Origin: Sipunculus nudus
Lineage: Eukaryota > Annelida > Sipuncula > Golfingiida > Sipunculidae
Assembly: GCA_026874595.1 (NCBI GenBank)
Contig: CM049315.1
Location: 40,194,164-40,258,163 of the forward strand
Length of the DNA: 64,000 nucleotides
Direction: 5' to 3'
Shown here: positions 61,594-64,000 of the stretch, in pieces
How the letters are laid out: each line of letters begins with the position of its first letter
Position numbering within the stretch: the stretch's first letter is position 1
The notes under the pieces: model-generated
The model's database searches: none
The model's input: only the letters and a program-made list of their open reading frames with translations
Told to the model about the DNA's origin: nothing
Translations under genes and position numbers: made by a program

Positions 61594-63168
61594 TTAACTG
61601 ACCTCATCCATCTGCCCTTCTTCGTACTTTTCAACCTCAGTTTTCTCAGGGAACAACCGAGGATAAGTGTACATCGTACCCGACAAATCTATCGGCGGGT
61701 AGTTACTGATCACACACTCCAGTAATGATACAACATCCCATGCCTTGAGCGGTATCGCATTCAAAGTGTCGGTTTGTATCATCGTCTGTATCTCGTCGCG
61801 GAAGTTGATATACAGCGTTTCCAAAGGTCCATAAAACGTTACGGTACCGTCTGGGTCCATCGAGATGTGAAGGTCGTGCACTTGATCATGGTTTATCCGA
61901 TTATAGCGGAACACTGCGTTCATACGACAGTTTTCCTTTTGAGCGGCCAGGAGCAAAACGTCTAAATCGCCGGTCAGAATATTATCCTCCAACATGGCGA
62001 GCATTCCTGGTACTTGTACCTCGTCTTCTGTTACGAGCGTGACTTTGTCTTTGAAACGCAGATACGGTTTCCATCTAAGGTGTATCCACCAATCCCAGGG
62101 GGGTTTGCAGTATACCCAAATCGAGGTGTCGGTGCCATGCGGTAGGAAGCCGATTGTTCTCTCACGTGTGAACAGATACTCCAACTCACTCTGGTCGCAT
62201 ATAGGGCAGTATTCCTGTACGCCATCAAACACATTTTCATAATCCGGGTTGCACGTCTTGCAGGGAATCACTATCATCTTCTCGCGGTCGTAAAACATAT
62301 CATACCCTCGTACATTATCTCGAAAGAACATGCCGTCAGAAGGTACGACACCGTCTGATGGTCCGCCCTCACTGTCAACACCAGCTTCAGTAGTATCACC
62401 CGTGTTCGCGTGGGCATGCTGCCCTGGGGATTCCGTCACTGTGTCTACGATGTTGTCATAAGACACCGCCGGAGGTTTCTTGCCGTAAATGACTACATTC
62501 TGGTAATCGGTGATCACGTGTTCCAACAGCTGGAACAGTACTTCTGTCGTCAGCGATATCGCTTTCTCCTTGTGGACCGCCACCTGCATGGTGAAACACG
62601 CGTCGTCCTTGTTAATGCGGTCAAAGAATGACACAGTGCCGTAGGGGTCCATCTGGATATACAAGGACTCACAGATACCCGGAAAACGTCGGTATATCCA
62701 ACCGGTCACGCTGCGGTTCGCTTTTTGAGCCTCGCATAGAATCATGTCGAGATGTCCAACAAGGGCCCGCAACACGGAACCGAAGCCTTCCACGTGGATT
62801 GTCTTGTCCCCGCGTCGAAACAACACTGTATCTTCTCGACGTAACAACGGTCTCCATGTAAACGTTATCCCTTGCCCCAAATCGTAGGTTTTCTCGTTTG
62901 TGAACAGTGCCATCACTTCTGTCTCTTGACACGTGGGGCAATATATCCTTGCATGGTCGTGGTTGGAACGGTAAAGGTAATCGTCTGCACACATTGAGCA
63001 TTTGTCTACAATTATTTGTTGTTTCCGCCACCTGACTCCCCTTTGTCGTAACACGTTACCAAAGAAAGCCCCACCGGATGGCGCGAAATGGTAAGTGTTA
63101 CCCGGAGGACCAGTGAAAATACTGATAACCTCCTGGCGATGGCGTGTGTCTGCACGGAGGCCCCCCAT
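61594..63168 (-). CDS. Novel two-module zinc-ribbon family protein, copy B
   Basis: 524 residues from ATG 63168. The frame is open further upstream, but the next start-like codon there is TTG and lies beyond the TATA box, so 63168 is chosen. Both modules are complete. Module 1 (about 31-230) has C57, C60, C77, C80 and MDPYGTVSF at 173-181. Module 2 (about 276-500) has C303, C306, C321, C324, an inserted Trp-rich loop (WDWWIHLRWKP) and MDPDGTVTF at 437-445, ending SNYPPIDLSGTMYTYPR. A polar linker (about 245-272) separates them, and the C-terminus is acidic. MGGLRAD again fits an N-myristoylation pattern, although the residues after it differ from copy A. Intronless; function unknown. The gene and its flanks form one tandem unit of about 1.9 kb. 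Confidence 0.85.
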   Translation of the reverse strand: MGGLRADTRHRQEVISIFTGPPGNTYHFAPSGGAFFGNVLRQRGVRWRKQQIIVDKCSMCADDYLYRSNHDHARIYCPTCQETEVMALFTNEKTYDLGQGITFTWRPLLRREDTVLFRRGDKTIHVEGFGSVLRALVGHLDMILCEAQKANRSVTGWIYRRFPGICESLYIQMDPYGTVSFFDRINKDDACFTMQVAVHKEKAISLTTEVLFQLLEHVITDYQNVVIYGKKPPAVSYDNIVDTVTESPGQHAHANTGDTTEAGVDSEGGPSDGVVPSDGMFFRDNVRGYDMFYDREKMIVIPCKTCNPDYENVFDGVQEYCPICDQSELEYLFTRERTIGFLPHGTDTSIWVYCKPPWDWWIHLRWKPYLRFKDKVTLVTEDEVQVPGMLAMLEDNILTGDLDVLLLAAQKENCRMNAVFRYNRINHDQVHDLHISMDPDGTVTFYGPLETLYINFRDEIQTMIQTDTLNAIPLKAWDVVSLLECVISNYPPIDLSGTMYTYPRLFPEKTEVEKYEEGQMDEVS

Positions 63169-63474
63169 CGTATATGCCCAGCGCTGCCTGGGACAGCGTT
63201 TATATACGTGGCGTCTCCTCAACAACCCGCTCCACTCTCCAACTCAACATCACTGTCCCGCCGTCACTAAATATATAGACCTCGTCATATGTGAGTCACG
63301 TGCTCCAGAGTTGTTCCACATAATCTGCTGACACATGTGGTTCACGACACGTCTCAGATTACGCAAGGCCTCACCTTCACCTCCGATGAACCGTCTGCCG
63401 CATGCTGTGTAACATATTTCGTGTACACAAATGTGTACATTACATACTGGTTCCGATATGACTTCCCCCCGTGA
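63169..63474. other. Intergenic region between copies B and C
   Basis: Holds the copy B promoter (63198-63227) and, at 63420-63470, a TGTACA-rich stretch and TGGTTCCGATA shared with the 3' flank of copy B. No further gene. Confidence 0.6.
63198..63227 (-). promoter_or_regulatory. Core promoter of copy B: TATA plus shared 16-bp element
   Basis: GGTTGTTGAGGAGACG (63227-63212, minus strand), 5 bp spacer, then TATATAAAC starting 63206, 38 bp before the ATG at 63168. One base differs from copy A in the 16-bp element. Confidence 0.75.
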
Positions 63475-64000
63475 TTAATGGTCCTCATTCATCTCCTCAT
63501 CATCATCGTCAGTATCGTCATCATCCATCTGCTCTTCTTCGTCCGATTCAGCCTGTTCCCGAGGATAAGTGTACATCGCACCCGACAAGTCTCTCGGCGG
63601 GTACAACCTGATCACTGTGTTAAGTAATGATACAACATCCCATGCCTTGATCGATAGCGCATTTAAAATGTCGGTTTGTATGGTCTCCAGTACCCCGCCG
63701 GTGTCGATGATATACCGCGTTACCAAAGGTCCATAAAACGTTACCGTACCGTCCGGGTCCATCGAGAGTTGAAGTTCGTGCATTTGATCATGGTTTATCT
63801 GTTTATAGCGGAACAGTGCGTTTATACGACAGTTTTCCTTTTGAGCGGCCAGGAGCAAAACGTCCAAATCGCCGGTCAGAATATTATCCTCCAGCATGGC
63901 GAGCATTCCCTGTACGTGTACATCTTTGTTCTGTCCTGTCAACCTTACCTTGCCCTGAAAACGCTTGTACCGTATCCAGTTGAGGTATAGCAAATCAGAG
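63475..64000 (-). CDS. Novel zinc-ribbon family protein, copy C (N-terminus beyond window)
   Basis: The C-terminal part of a third paralog, open to the right edge (no start within the window; the leftward end is a TAA at 63475-63477). It matches module 2 of copy B very closely: VQGMLAMLEDNILTGDLDVL, LSMDPDGTVTFYGPL and LSGAMYTYPR. Differences include a shorter region after the GTV motif and a strongly acidic Asp/Glu tail of about 25 residues rather than the short acidic tail of B. Downstream sequence (63420-63470) resembles that after copy B (61505-61560), showing that gene plus 3' flank was duplicated as a unit. Closeness to B suggests the B/C duplication is younger than the split from A. 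Confidence 0.85.
   Translation of the reverse strand, partial: SDLLYLNWIRYKRFQGKVRLTGQNKDVHVQGMLAMLEDNILTGDLDVLLLAAQKENCRINALFRYKQINHDQMHELQLSMDPDGTVTFYGPLVTRYIIDTGGVLETIQTDILNALSIKAWDVVSLLNTVIRLYPPRDLSGAMYTYPREQAESDEEEQMDDDDTDDDDEEMNEDH

Noticed and set aside
63169-63225. Longer N-terminus for copy B starting at 63225
   Set aside because: That codon is TTG and lies upstream of the TATA box at 63198-63206; the first ATG at 63168 has the same TATA distance as copy A.

Overview
The window looks like a piece of an invertebrate animal genome, probably a lophotrochozoan and perhaps a mollusc (taxon is an inference with modest confidence). The evidence is AT-rich, repeat-dense DNA with many (TA)n tracts, spliced exons with GT/AG borders, decayed LINE and Ty3/gypsy-like fragments, hAT-type elements with 8-bp target duplications, tRNA-derived SINE sequence, and an intact eukaryotic tRNA-Asn gene.

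Layout. Positions 1-531 hold a broken gag fragment. From about 2.5 to 21.3 kb there is one confident host gene, a TMEM272-like four-helix membrane protein in three exons (5918-6086, 19906-19965, 20912-21333) with compatible splice phases. It is preceded by an unidentified candidate terminal exon at 2536-2724. A 2.07-kb hAT element (14985-17058) and several short non-autonomous relatives lie in and around this gene. From 25.5 to 27.5 kb is a palindrome-rich foldback element holding a decayed LINE. From 29 to 48 kb there is almost only repeat DNA: several tandem or segmental duplications, a second decayed LINE on the minus strand (42.15-43.08 kb), and MITEs. An unidentified candidate exon lies at 48.83-48.98 kb.

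The last 13 kb differ. At 51431-52297 is an intronless RING-finger protein with its own TATA box and a MITE-like hairpin just upstream. From 55.0 to 57.5 kb, degenerate repeats carry six same-orientation CTCF-like motifs. From 58.5 kb to the right edge there is a compact, visibly more GC-rich array of intronless minus-strand genes: a 61-residue protein, a protein with an FG-nucleoporin-like tail, and at least three tandem copies of a family I do not recognise. These copies are built from a module of about 200 residues with a Cys4 zinc ribbon and an M(D/H)xxGTVxF motif. Each gene whose 5' end is visible has a TATA box 38-45 bp before its ATG, and two paralogs share a 16-bp element at fixed spacing upstream of the TATA. 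A perfect tRNA-Asn gene sits inside the array, convergent with one paralog.

This architecture (intronless, tightly packed, TATA to ATG in about 40 bp, RING and FG-repeat proteins nearby) resembles a large DNA virus or virus-derived island more than ordinary host genes. No viral hallmark gene (polymerase, capsid, terminase) is visible, so that origin is a hypothesis. A host-specific tandem intronless gene family is the main alternative.
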